Of a DNA stretch of 64,000 bases, positions 26,731 to 34,466 are shown piece after piece (position 1 is the first letter of the stretch; each line of letters opens with the position of its first letter). Source of the stretch: Lachnospiraceae bacterium (GTDB taxonomy: Bacteria > Bacillota > Clostridia > Lachnospirales > Lachnospiraceae); the NCBI GenBank assembly GCA_009774245.1, contig VSNM01000022.1, positions 9,591 through 73,590 of the forward strand, in the 5' to 3' direction. A program made the position numbers and the translations under genes. Below the pieces are notes generated by a model. That model saw only the letters and a program-made list of their open reading frames with translations. It did not search any database and was not told the DNA's origin.

Positions 26731-27234
26731 ATGTCGGGATTTGATAAGGATGCGTTCTGGCTTAAGATATTGTCTCTGTATCATGAGTCGAAGAACAATA
26801 ATTACATTGTAAAGCTCGATGAGGATCAGATCAGGGAGCTCAAGGCGCTGTATATTGATTTGTACATACCAATAGAAAATCTGGGATACTATGAGGATGA
26901 GGCCATTACGAAAAAGATGATGACAGCGATCTCATCAATGTATAAGGTCGACAAGGATACCATGGGAAATTCCGGAGAGATCGTCCAGCTGGTCAACACG
27001 GTCAACTATGACGGCAGAAATATGTATATCCGGTTTGCCAAGATATCTCCAGTGAAGATGCGGCGTCTGGAGTTGGGCAAATCAAGACAGCAGATTGCGG
27101 AGCGCATGGGGTACAGTGTATCTGCTGTGAGAAATTGTGAAGCTTCCTTTTGTGATCTGACAAGGCAGCCCGATCAGCTTGTGCGCAAGCTTGCAAGGGC
27201 ATTGGAATGTGAACCGGAAGCTCTGTTGCAGTAA
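26731..27234 (+). CDS. protein with C-terminal XRE-type helix-turn-helix
   Basis: 167 residues. The N-terminal 100 residues are helical with no family I know. Residues about 108-165 (SPVKMRRLELGKSRQQIAERMGYSVSAVRNCEAS) form a Cro/CI-type helix-turn-helix, followed by KLARALECEPEALLQ, typical of the end of such a domain. First gene of the operon; 12 bases before the CheC-like gene. A transcription factor whose target may be this operon. Confidence 0.7.
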   Translation: MSGFDKDAFWLKILSLYHESKNNNYIVKLDEDQIRELKALYIDLYIPIENLGYYEDEAITKKMMTAISSMYKVDKDTMGNSGEIVQLVNTVNYDGRNMYIRFAKISPVKMRRLELGKSRQQIAERMGYSVSAVRNCEASFCDLTRQPDQLVRKLARALECEPEALLQ

Positions 27235-27246
27235 GGAGGTATGTGA

Positions 27247-27867
27247 ATGTGCAGCTATTTTTTCTCAGAAATGGAAATAGATGCGATTGGAGAAATATCA
27301 AACATATGTTTAGGAAACTCGGCGTCGACACTCAGTATGCTGGTGCGTCAGCCGGTGGATATCACACCGCCGAGAGTGGAGATCGTTGAGAAGAGCGAGT
27401 ATACGAAGAATGTGAATTCCAAGAAAGTGTTTGTGAAGGTGAATTATGTGGAGGGCGTCAAAGGCTGCAGCATATTAATGCTGGAGGAGCAGGATGCCAA
27501 GGCGATTGCCGACCTGATGATGGGAAGCGATGGGAGGGGCGATTTTGCCAGGATGGAGCTGGGCGAGCTGCACATAAGTGCGGTCTCGGAGGCAATGAAT
27601 CAGATGATGGGAGCGGCGGCCACCTCCATGAGTGTCATGCTTGACCGTAAGACAGACATATCGACGCCGGATGCAAAATTTATGCAGGACGGCGAGTATC
27701 TGGCCTATGAGTTTCCTGATGACGACCGGTTTGTGAAGGTAGGCTTCAAGATGAAGATAGGCGATATTATTGACAGTCCGGTGGTGCAGTTGTATCCGCA
27801 TGATCTCGGAAAGGCGATCAGTGATCTGTTTCTGATCAAGAAAGCAAAAGAAAAAGGACAGCAGTAG
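27247..27867 (+). CDS. CheC/FliY-type CheY-P phosphatase-like protein
   Basis: 206 residues. Two copies of the CheC active-site helix are intact: EIDAIGEISNICLGNSAS (Glu, Asn about 13-16) and HISAVSEAMNQMMGAAAT, in the arrangement of CheC and of the N-terminal domain of FliY. There is no C-terminal FliN domain. CheC/FliY proteins remove phosphate from CheY. No chemotaxis or flagellar gene occurs in the 64-kb window, so its partner receiver is elsewhere or it serves a non-motility response regulator. Co-transcribed with an XRE protein and a YihY membrane protein. Confidence 0.82.
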   Translation: MCSYFFSEMEIDAIGEISNICLGNSASTLSMLVRQPVDITPPRVEIVEKSEYTKNVNSKKVFVKVNYVEGVKGCSILMLEEQDAKAIADLMMGSDGRGDFARMELGELHISAVSEAMNQMMGAAATSMSVMLDRKTDISTPDAKFMQDGEYLAYEFPDDDRFVKVGFKMKIGDIIDSPVVQLYPHDLGKAISDLFLIKKAKEKGQQ

Positions 27868-27870
27868 CCA

Positions 27871-28848
27871 ATGTATAAGAAGAAGCGGATAACCAAAAAA
27901 AATCTTCAGACTGTATATGACATAACATTCAGTTTTATAACAAAAGTAAAATACGACCACGTGTCCTCATTTGCAGGGCACGCGGCTTTATTTTTACTAA
28001 TGTCGCTCTTTCCGATGGCAATGTTCTGCATATCCATGTTCAGTTATCTGCCGATTGACACGGTGCGTTTTACACAGTATCTGATCAATATTATCCCGGA
28101 GGGGTTCACACCTCTGCTCAATCAGATTCTGGAGGAAGCCTATGCGGAAAGTACCACGATGATGAAGTCGTTCACGATCATTGTGATGCTCTTCTGTGCA
28201 TCCAAGGGTGTGTATGCAGTGATCATCGGTATGAATGCGGTGTATGGCATTCGGGAGACGAGGAGCACACCGCTGCTGTATGCGCTTGCGGTGTCCTATG
28301 TGGTGATTTTATTTGCTGCGATCGGGCTGATGATGGTCCTGATCGTGCTCGGAAACAATATCTTTAACTGGCTGCTCCAGTTTGTGCCGGGGCTGTCTGT
28401 TTTTTCCAGCCTGTTTCGTTATGGGAAATATTTGTGTATGCTGGTAGTTCTAATCATCTTCTTTTTGCTGATTTACATGAATGTTCCAAACAGGAGATCG
28501 AAGATACGCTATGAGTTTTTTGGAGCGCTGTTCTCCACGATCGCGTGGCTGGTGTTTTCGTGGGCGTTTTCATTTTATATCAGCAATTTTGGCAACTACT
28601 CTGTTACATATGGAAGTCTTGCGACGGTCGTGATCTTTATTTTGTGGCTGTATGGCACGATGAATATTATATTTGTGGGTGCGGAGATGAATGTCGTCCT
28701 GCGCAAGTTTGCGGAATATGGATATAATTACCAGCGGGCGTATGCGTATTATAAGGACAAATATCATGGGGAACTGCTGCGGCAGCGGGGAATCGTGGTG
28801 AGACTCAGGGCGAGGAGAAGGACGGAAGCGGGAGAGAAGGACGTCTGA
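27871..28848 (+). CDS. YihY/BrkB-family inner membrane protein
   Basis: 325 residues with about six hydrophobic spans (SSFAGHAALFLLMSLFPMAM, SFTIIVMLFCASKGVYAVI, LLYALAVSYVVILFAAIGLM, LCMLVVLIIFFLLIYM, FFGALFSTIAWLVFSWAF, SLATVVIFILWLYGTMNIIF) and the family signature GAEMNVVL near the end. Starts 3 bases after the CheC-like stop. Function of the family is not settled; it is often mis-named ribonuclease BN. The basic C-terminal tail is cytoplasmic. Confidence 0.88.
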   Translation: MYKKKRITKKNLQTVYDITFSFITKVKYDHVSSFAGHAALFLLMSLFPMAMFCISMFSYLPIDTVRFTQYLINIIPEGFTPLLNQILEEAYAESTTMMKSFTIIVMLFCASKGVYAVIIGMNAVYGIRETRSTPLLYALAVSYVVILFAAIGLMMVLIVLGNNIFNWLLQFVPGLSVFSSLFRYGKYLCMLVVLIIFFLLIYMNVPNRRSKIRYEFFGALFSTIAWLVFSWAFSFYISNFGNYSVTYGSLATVVIFILWLYGTMNIIFVGAEMNVVLRKFAEYGYNYQRAYAYYKDKYHGELLRQRGIVVRLRARRRTEAGEKDV

Positions 28849-28852
28849 GCGT

Positions 28853-29287
28853 TTATTCGGCCGTGATGATCACGAAATTTGAAGAGATATAAGCCTCAGA
28901 GCCTTCATAGAGGATTTTGGTCCAGCCGTTGTCCTGTATCTCAATGATATCAAAGGTAGTTCCCTCATCGACAGTACCCAGCACTTTCGCATTCTCTGAT
29001 GCCGCGTCACGGATGTTCACTCTTGTGGAAGTCTTACCGTGCATTGTGTTGTCAGCGGGCGGCTCCTCAACAGGCGTCTGGGTATTGTTGTCAGAGACGG
29101 GGGGTTCGGACTGCTGCGGCGGCGCCTCGGAGAGATCAGTTACTTCTGTGATGGTGGCCGCCGTTTCCTGTTCATTGACAGTCACATAGCGCGGTCTGGT
29201 CACGATACAGAAGATCAGGAAGCAGATCGAGACAGACATAAGGGTTATGATGGATAGGAGTATCGCATTGATTGTAGTTTTCTTCAT
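28853..29287 (-). CDS. membrane-anchored SH3-domain protein
   Basis: 144 residues. N-terminal signal anchor at about residues 8-32 (ILLSIITLMSVSICFLIFCI), then a Pro/Glu/Gln-rich extracytoplasmic linker of about 45 residues, then one bacterial SH3 domain (about 80-144, STRVNIRDAASENAKVLGTVDEGTTFDII). It probably binds cell-wall peptides. Its stop lies 4 bases from the stop of the convergent YihY gene, with no terminator visible between. Confidence 0.82.
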   Translation of the reverse strand: MKKTTINAILLSIITLMSVSICFLIFCIVTRPRYVTVNEQETAATITEVTDLSEAPPQQSEPPVSDNNTQTPVEEPPADNTMHGKTSTRVNIRDAASENAKVLGTVDEGTTFDIIEIQDNGWTKILYEGSEAYISSNFVIITAE

Positions 29288-29463
29288 ATATTGTCACCTC
29301 GGTTTTATGCATCAAATAAGCGCATCTGTCTATGCATAGTATATCTTATGTTGTAAGAGTTGGCAAGAAATCGCAGGGAGAGTTTATTATTCTAATATTT
29401 CATTAATATAATTGTAACATTTTATTCATTTTAGAGCATTTTTGTGCGTGTTTAAAAAAGGAA

Positions 29464-29492
29464 TTGACAAGAAAAGCTGATTGTGATATGAT
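29464..29492 (+). promoter_or_regulatory. promoter of tRNA-Thr
   Basis: TTGACA (29464-29469), 17-base spacer, TATGAT (29487-29492), 13 bases before the tRNA. Confidence 0.85.
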
Positions 29493-29505
29493 ATCTTTCG
29501 GTGAT

Positions 29506-29578
29506 GCTGCTATAGCACAGTCGGTAGTGCGCAACATTGGTAGTGTTGAGGTCACCGGTTCGATTCCGGTTAGCAGCT
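29506..29578 (+). tRNA. tRNA-Thr (GGT)
   Basis: 73-base cloverleaf. Acceptor GCTGCTA pairs with TAGCAGC; anticodon stem CAACA/TGTTG encloses TTGGTAG with anticodon GGT; T-arm ACCGGTTCGATTCCGGT. Discriminator T73; CCA not encoded. It has its own promoter and terminator. Confidence 0.95.
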
Positions 29579-29585
29579 TAAAAAA

Positions 29586-29612
29586 GAATATCCTTTCGGA
29601 TATTCTTTTTTT
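29586..29612 (+). terminator. terminator of tRNA-Thr
   Basis: GAATATCC (29586-29593), TTTC loop, GGATATTC (29598-29605), then seven T; A-rich sequence on the left lets it serve the convergent PBP gene too. Confidence 0.88.
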
Positions 29613-29643
29613 AGTGTTATACGTATTTCTTGGAAACGAGTGC

Positions 29644-32304
29644 CTAATCTGTATCCGATACGGGTTCTGTGGGGACTGCCTGTGCTGCCGCCGCAGCCGC
29701 AGCGCGCTGCTGCATCTCGAGCATCTGCTGCTGGAGGACTTCCGGAGCATTTGGCGCCGACATGAATGTGCTGTCATGAGGACACATCTGAGTGGCATCG
29801 GCATCGGCAGTCTCAGGAAGGCTTGTGAGGGCAGAGGCAAGGTTATTGTCCTGGAGACGCGCAGGAACCTGCTCAATGGCAGAGGCCTGCTTGAAAGGAC
29901 ATTCCTCTGTGGCCGTGAGACCGCAATACTGACAGATATTGGAGAAGTAATGTACATCACAGTATTCTGTGGGAACGGTTCCTTCTGCAAAGTATTCTGT
30001 CTTGACACATCCCTGTACATCACAGACGCCCGCTATGGGCAGTCTGCCGGATTTGGAACAGACTGAGGCTGTGACAATGCCGTTAACCATGGGGAATGAC
30101 TTATATTCAAGGTTTTCGTGAATCCTTGACATGACCTTTTTCCACATTGTCTTGGACAGATTTTTTTCCGCAGAGGTTTTCATGTTCGCATTGTTGTCAT
30201 AGCCAGTCCACGTTGTCGCGGTGTAGTAGGGTGTGAAACCTGAAAACCACACATCTTTGTAATCGGATGTCGTGCCGGTCTTGCCTGCGATTGCCATATT
30301 GCCGAAATTGACAGAGCCGCCGGTACCGGTAGTGACCACATCGACCATGGCGCTGGTGAGCAGCCATGCGGTGGTCTGCTTGATCACCTGCTTGGATTCC
30401 GGTGCGGTGTTATCGATCAGGACATTTCCGTCATGGTCGACAATCTTCGTGTAGAGCTTTGGCTTGATATAGGTTCCCTGGTTGGCGATGGTCGCGTAGG
30501 CCGCGTTGAGCTCCATGTTGGTAACGCCGTCAGTGATGCCGCCGAGTGCAAGGGGCTGGCCGATATCGGACCGCACCGTGCCGTCGCTCTCCACACGCTT
30601 GTCAACCAGGGTGGTGAAACCGAAGTTCTGCAGATAGTCAAAACCAAGCTGCGGCGAGATCTGGGTGAGCGTCTTGACTGCCACGACATTTGCGGACTGC
30701 GCGATGCCATACCGGAGGCTCAGAAGGCCTCTGTAATTGCTTCCCCACCAGTTTCTCACAGGGCGGCCGCCTGTATAGTTGAAGGGCGCGTCGTTCTGCA
30801 CATCGGCGAGTGTCAGGCCGGCGCTGTCGAGCGCGGGCGCATACGTTGATACGACCTTGAACGTGGAGCCGGGCTGTCTGGTCGTGTTTGTCGCCCTGTT
30901 GAGGGTGCGGCTGGCCTCCTTGGTGCCACGGCCGCCCACGATGGCGACAACATATCCGGTAGACTGGTCCTCTACGGTGATGGATACCTGTGGCTGCGGC
31001 ACCAGTGAGATGCGCTCGCCGTCAACCTTGTCGCCCTCCTCCATCACAGCCTGCTTGTACGCCTCGATGGCTGCGTAGGCATCATCCTGCGTCGCGTAGA
31101 GCAGGTCAAATGATGCGTTCTGCTGCTTGTAGTACGCCTTGTACATCTCCGTGCTGTGATTTTCTTTCTCACCGTTTGCCTTCTCAATGGTCAGGGCATA
31201 GCTCAATAACCACTTTACTGTCTCAGGATAGTTTTCTTCATTGCTGTATATTTCATCGCAGATTGCCTGAATGTCGGGGTCCTGTGTCGTATAGATGCTC
31301 AGACCGCCGCTGAACAGGAGATGGTGCGCCTGTGTTTCGTTAAAGCCTTTGATTTCCATCAGATCGGCGAGGACCTGTTCCGTCACTTCGTCTACAAAGT
31401 ATGTATAGACGGAATTGACCTCGCTCTCCTCATTCACGGCCATGATACGGCTGTAAACGTCGTCGGCCATCGCATCGTCGTACTCCTCCTGTGTGATATA
31501 TCCCTGATCCTTCATGTTTTTCAGAACGATATCGCGCCTTGTCTTATTGTAGTCAGGGTGAGAGATCGGATTGTATCTGGAAGGGTTTGATGTGGTGGCA
31601 GCGATCACGGCGCATTCCGAGAGCGTGAGTTGGTAGGGCTCCTTGTTGAAATAGCGCTTCGCGGCAGCCTTGACGCCCAGGGTGTTCTGGCCTAAGTTGA
31701 TCGTGTTCATGTAGACTTCCAGGATCTCTTCTTTTGACATCTTTTTCTCAAGCTCGAGGGCGAGATACTGCTCCTGCACCTTGCGCTTGATCTTCTGAAT
31801 GTCGCTCTCATTGGTCCAGTTGTCAAAGACATTGTTTTTGATGATCTGCTGCGTGATGGTGGACGCACCCTGCGAGAGCTCCCTGTTTTGGATTGCCATG
31901 AGACCGGCGCTCAGGATACGTTTGATATCAATGCCGTTGTGGTCATAAAAACGCTGGTCCTCGATCGCGACAAAGGCGTCGCGGAGATACTGGGGAATCC
32001 GCTCGATGTCCTCAGAGCTTCTGTTGGAATTGGCAGCCACCAGCTTTGTCAGCTCGTTGCCTCTGGCGTCATAGACAACCGTGGCAAATCCCCGCGGGAG
32101 AACCGCCGCAGGATCTACGTCGGGCGCGGCGCTCAGGATTCCCTTAAAAGCGCCGATGCCAAAGCACGCGCCGACGATCACCACGGACAGGGCGCCGACC
32201 AGCACGATCTTTAGCGCTGAGACAAAGAACAGTTTTTTGAATTTTATGGTTTTTGAAGTCAGGGATTTTTGAAGCTTTGCAGTTCCTCTTTTCCCGTAAT
32301 TCAT
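29644..32304 (-). CDS. class A penicillin-binding protein (glycosyltransferase-transpeptidase)
   Basis: 886 residues from ATG 32304-32302, which has GGAGGTG upstream (an in-frame ATG 21 bases earlier does not). Polymerises and cross-links peptidoglycan outside the membrane. One membrane anchor at about 34-56, GT51 domain with EDQRFYDHNGIDIKR and QGASTITQQIIKNN, and transpeptidase with SxxK (PGSTFKVV), SAN and GKTGTTSDYKD. After about residue 740 there is an unusual segment with ten cysteines (CSKSGRLPIAGVCDVQGC, then YCDVHYF, CQYCGL), followed by a tail with an alanine-rich stretch. The GT and TP motifs are complete. Confidence 0.94.
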   Translation of the reverse strand: MNYGKRGTAKLQKSLTSKTIKFKKLFFVSALKIVLVGALSVVIVGACFGIGAFKGILSAAPDVDPAAVLPRGFATVVYDARGNELTKLVAANSNRSSEDIERIPQYLRDAFVAIEDQRFYDHNGIDIKRILSAGLMAIQNRELSQGASTITQQIIKNNVFDNWTNESDIQKIKRKVQEQYLALELEKKMSKEEILEVYMNTINLGQNTLGVKAAAKRYFNKEPYQLTLSECAVIAATTSNPSRYNPISHPDYNKTRRDIVLKNMKDQGYITQEEYDDAMADDVYSRIMAVNEESEVNSVYTYFVDEVTEQVLADLMEIKGFNETQAHHLLFSGGLSIYTTQDPDIQAICDEIYSNEENYPETVKWLLSYALTIEKANGEKENHSTEMYKAYYKQQNASFDLLYATQDDAYAAIEAYKQAVMEEGDKVDGERISLVPQPQVSITVEDQSTGYVVAIVGGRGTKEASRTLNRATNTTRQPGSTFKVVSTYAPALDSAGLTLADVQNDAPFNYTGGRPVRNWWGSNYRGLLSLRYGIAQSANVVAVKTLTQISPQLGFDYLQNFGFTTLVDKRVESDGTVRSDIGQPLALGGITDGVTNMELNAAYATIANQGTYIKPKLYTKIVDHDGNVLIDNTAPESKQVIKQTTAWLLTSAMVDVVTTGTGGSVNFGNMAIAGKTGTTSDYKDVWFSGFTPYYTATTWTGYDNNANMKTSAEKNLSKTMWKKVMSRIHENLEYKSFPMVNGIVTASVCSKSGRLPIAGVCDVQGCVKTEYFAEGTVPTEYCDVHYFSNICQYCGLTATEECPFKQASAIEQVPARLQDNNLASALTSLPETADADATQMCPHDSTFMSAPNAPEVLQQQMLEMQQRAAAAAAAQAVPTEPVSDTD

Positions 32305-32426
32305 ACAATCACCTCCGTAAAACAAATTTCATTCTTTTCATTATAGCAAATTACCCTGCGCAAATAAAGGATTTTTTTTATTTATATTCTCCCGTATTTT
32401 TCATTTTATACAGGTCTGGTTTGTGA

Positions 32427-32432
32427 TATAAT
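32427..32432 (+). promoter_or_regulatory. -10 element of the yigZ-like gene
   Basis: TATAAT at 32427-32432 between divergent genes; the -35 position (TTTTAT, 32404-32409) is poor. Confidence 0.45.
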
Positions 32433-32459
32433 CAAAGAAAGTGTTTTAGGAGGTTGGTT

Positions 32460-33116
32460 TTGGACATGGGAGCGGATGCGGACAGTCGGGAATATGATGA
32501 TTATGTGCTACTCATAAAAGGGGCAGAAGCAGAGCTGGTGGAGAAAAAGTCGCGGTTTATTGCGACAGTGCGTCCTGTCGCGAGTGAGGAGGAGGCAGCA
32601 GCGTTCATAGAAGAAATGAAAAAGAAATACTACGATGCGAGACACAATTGTTCCGCGTTTGTGATCGGAGACAGGGGGCAGCTTACCAGGAGCAGCGATG
32701 ACGGGGAGCCGAGCGGCACTGCCGGACGGCCGATGCTGGAGGTACTGCTCGGAAGCGGAATTAGGAATATCGCGGCGGTGGTCACGAGATACTTCGGTGG
32801 TACGCTTCTGGGGACAGGAGGGCTTGTCCGGGCGTATTCCGGCGTTTTGAAAGAAGCGCTGGCAAAGTGTGAGACAGCCAGGCAGCACTTTGGCGTCAGG
32901 ATGAAGATTAAGGCGGACTACAATGCGGTGGGGAAGCTTCAGTATATTCTGGCCGGCAGAGGGATTGCCATAGAGGACAGTGTCTATGCGGCAGATGTGG
33001 AAATGACGGTCATAGCACCGATCGAGGTGTATGACCGTCTGTGTAAAGAGCTTGTGGAGGCGACGAGTGGCCGCGCGGAGTTTGAGGAGCTTGAACGGCT
33101 GTATTATTTCAAATAA
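32460..33116 (+). CDS. YigZ/IMPACT-family protein
   Basis: 218 residues if started at TTG 32460, which lies 6 bases after AGGAGG (32448-32453); ATG 32466 is the alternative and TTG 32454 abuts the ribosome site. The UPF0029 domain is clear: EKKSRFIATVRPV, KYYDARHNCSAFVIG, SDDGEPSGTAGRPML and VTRYFGGTLLGTGGLVRAYSG, with a second alpha/beta half after residue 140. The family is widespread with an unsettled role, perhaps in stress translation control. Length is normal. Confidence 0.92.
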   Translation: MDMGADADSREYDDYVLLIKGAEAELVEKKSRFIATVRPVASEEEAAAFIEEMKKKYYDARHNCSAFVIGDRGQLTRSSDDGEPSGTAGRPMLEVLLGSGIRNIAAVVTRYFGGTLLGTGGLVRAYSGVLKEALAKCETARQHFGVRMKIKADYNAVGKLQYILAGRGIAIEDSVYAADVEMTVIAPIEVYDRLCKELVEATSGRAEFEELERLYYFK

Positions 33117-33129
33117 ATTGTTCAGCGTC

Positions 33130-34392
33130 TCAGCCCGGCTCGGAGATGCGGGACACACCTACAAAGATTTCAGATATTTTGTACCAGGTAGGATAGTCTA
33201 CGATCCCCGTGGGGGCGAGGCCGAAGATGCGCTGGAACGTGCGGACTGCATCGGCTGTGGCTGTTCCGAAGATACCGTCCTCGACAATGCGCGGGATAGC
33301 AGGATAGTTCTGTGCGATGCGGTTGAGCTGCTGCTGCATCTGCAGAACCTTCTGCCCCGAAGAGCCGATGGTAAGATCATAGCCTGGCCATGACGAGGGA
33401 ACACCTGATATGTAGGTGGTGGAGTTGATGTACATATCATTTCCATAATAATAACGGATGATTTCTATTGGCGTATATCCCTGATCGCCCAGATATTTGC
33501 TTCCCCATTGGGATAATCCGTCGCAGGTGGTGCGGTTTCCGTCACAGTACGAGGTAAAGATCGGCTGGCGCACGCCGGGGCGCGACAGGTAGTTTGAGAA
33601 GATCGAGTCCACGATACGGCTGATGTTCTCATAGATGTTCCGGCCGCGAATCCACTTCTGATCGTAGGCGGTCGAGGAGGTGATGGTGAAGTTGTATCCC
33701 TGGTTTCTGTACCACTCCGTATACACGCGGTTCAGCGTGAACGACATGATCGCCAGTGTGTTGGCGTAGATCGTGTTCTCGGGCCAGGTCGCATAGATCT
33801 CCGACGACACGACGTTTTTGATATAGTCCGTGTAGCGCACATAGTAGTTTGGGGCGGTGGAGTCCTGCGGGACACCGTCGTGCACGATGACATACTCTGG
33901 TATCACGACGCGGCTTAAGACGATCTCGCCGCTCTCGTCCATGGGTTTGATCTCGTCCTCGGGTATTTTGGGCGGGTATTCGCCATACAGTGTATGGTCG
34001 GGTATGACGATGTCGTCCTCGGTCTCCCCCGGCGGCTCCACCTCGATCGGATTCATGGAGACCGGCTGGACGGCGGTGACATCGGGAAGGATCTCTGTGC
34101 CGGAGATGTACACCGGCTCATAGCCCGGCGCGGTGACAGAGATATTGTATTCCGAGTAGGGCTGGACTTCACTGATCTCCGTGCTGTAGGACAGATTTGG
34201 GGCAGGAAGCGAGATCGTGGCGGTCTGCCCAGAGTCGTCAGTGGTAAGCGTCTGCACGACAGAGTCAGGATCGCCGGAGTAAGATATGGTTATCGTGGCG
34301 TTATCTACGGGGATAAAGCCCAGCGACGAGGTGACGCTGATGGTTAAGTCTCCGGAATAGGCCGGGGTTTCGGCTTTTATAATATTAGACAT
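33130..34392 (-). CDS. SpoIID-like amidase-activator domain protein with C-terminal peptidoglycan-binding domain
   Basis: 420 residues from ATG 34392-34390, with AGGGA 6 bases upstream; an upstream in-frame ATG (34407) lies inside a terminator stem. Order: Ig/carboxypeptidase-regulatory-like domain (about 8-95, LTISVTSSLGFIPVDNATITIS), Pro/Glu linker, a SpoIID-like domain (about 160-330; YIKNVVSSEIYATWPENT, and later TYCD-type loop YCDGNRTTCDGLSQWGS), and a PG_binding_1 domain at about 345-415 (IGSSGQKVLQMQQQLNRI, EDGIFGTATADAVRTFQ). No signal peptide or membrane span is visible, which is odd for a wall-binding protein. Sporulation or lysis role is inferred from the domains. Confidence 0.72.
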   Translation of the reverse strand: MSNIIKAETPAYSGDLTISVTSSLGFIPVDNATITISYSGDPDSVVQTLTTDDSGQTATISLPAPNLSYSTEISEVQPYSEYNISVTAPGYEPVYISGTEILPDVTAVQPVSMNPIEVEPPGETEDDIVIPDHTLYGEYPPKIPEDEIKPMDESGEIVLSRVVIPEYVIVHDGVPQDSTAPNYYVRYTDYIKNVVSSEIYATWPENTIYANTLAIMSFTLNRVYTEWYRNQGYNFTITSSTAYDQKWIRGRNIYENISRIVDSIFSNYLSRPGVRQPIFTSYCDGNRTTCDGLSQWGSKYLGDQGYTPIEIIRYYYGNDMYINSTTYISGVPSSWPGYDLTIGSSGQKVLQMQQQLNRIAQNYPAIPRIVEDGIFGTATADAVRTFQRIFGLAPTGIVDYPTWYKISEIFVGVSRISEPG

Positions 34393-34393
34393 A

Positions 34394-34437
34394 AAAATTC
34401 CCTGCATATGTTTTTTATAATATATGCAGGGAATTTT
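34394..34437 (-). terminator. 16-bp perfect inverted repeat: typA terminator overlapping the next gene's ribosome site
   Basis: AAAATTCCCTGCATAT (34394-34409) and ATATGCAGGGAATTTT (34422-34437) are perfect inverse complements around a 12-base loop. On the minus strand the stem ends in a T run, so it can terminate typA. The same arm contains the AGGGA ribosome site of the SpoIID-like gene, which starts 2 bases later. Confidence 0.85.
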
Positions 34438-34466
34438 GATTGTGTTACAAGCGTTATTTTTGCTTA

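Noticed and set aside
34393..34407. Upstream ATG (34407) as start of the SpoIID-like gene
   Set aside because: It lies in the terminator stem and lacks a ribosome site; ATG 34392 has AGGGA at a normal distance.
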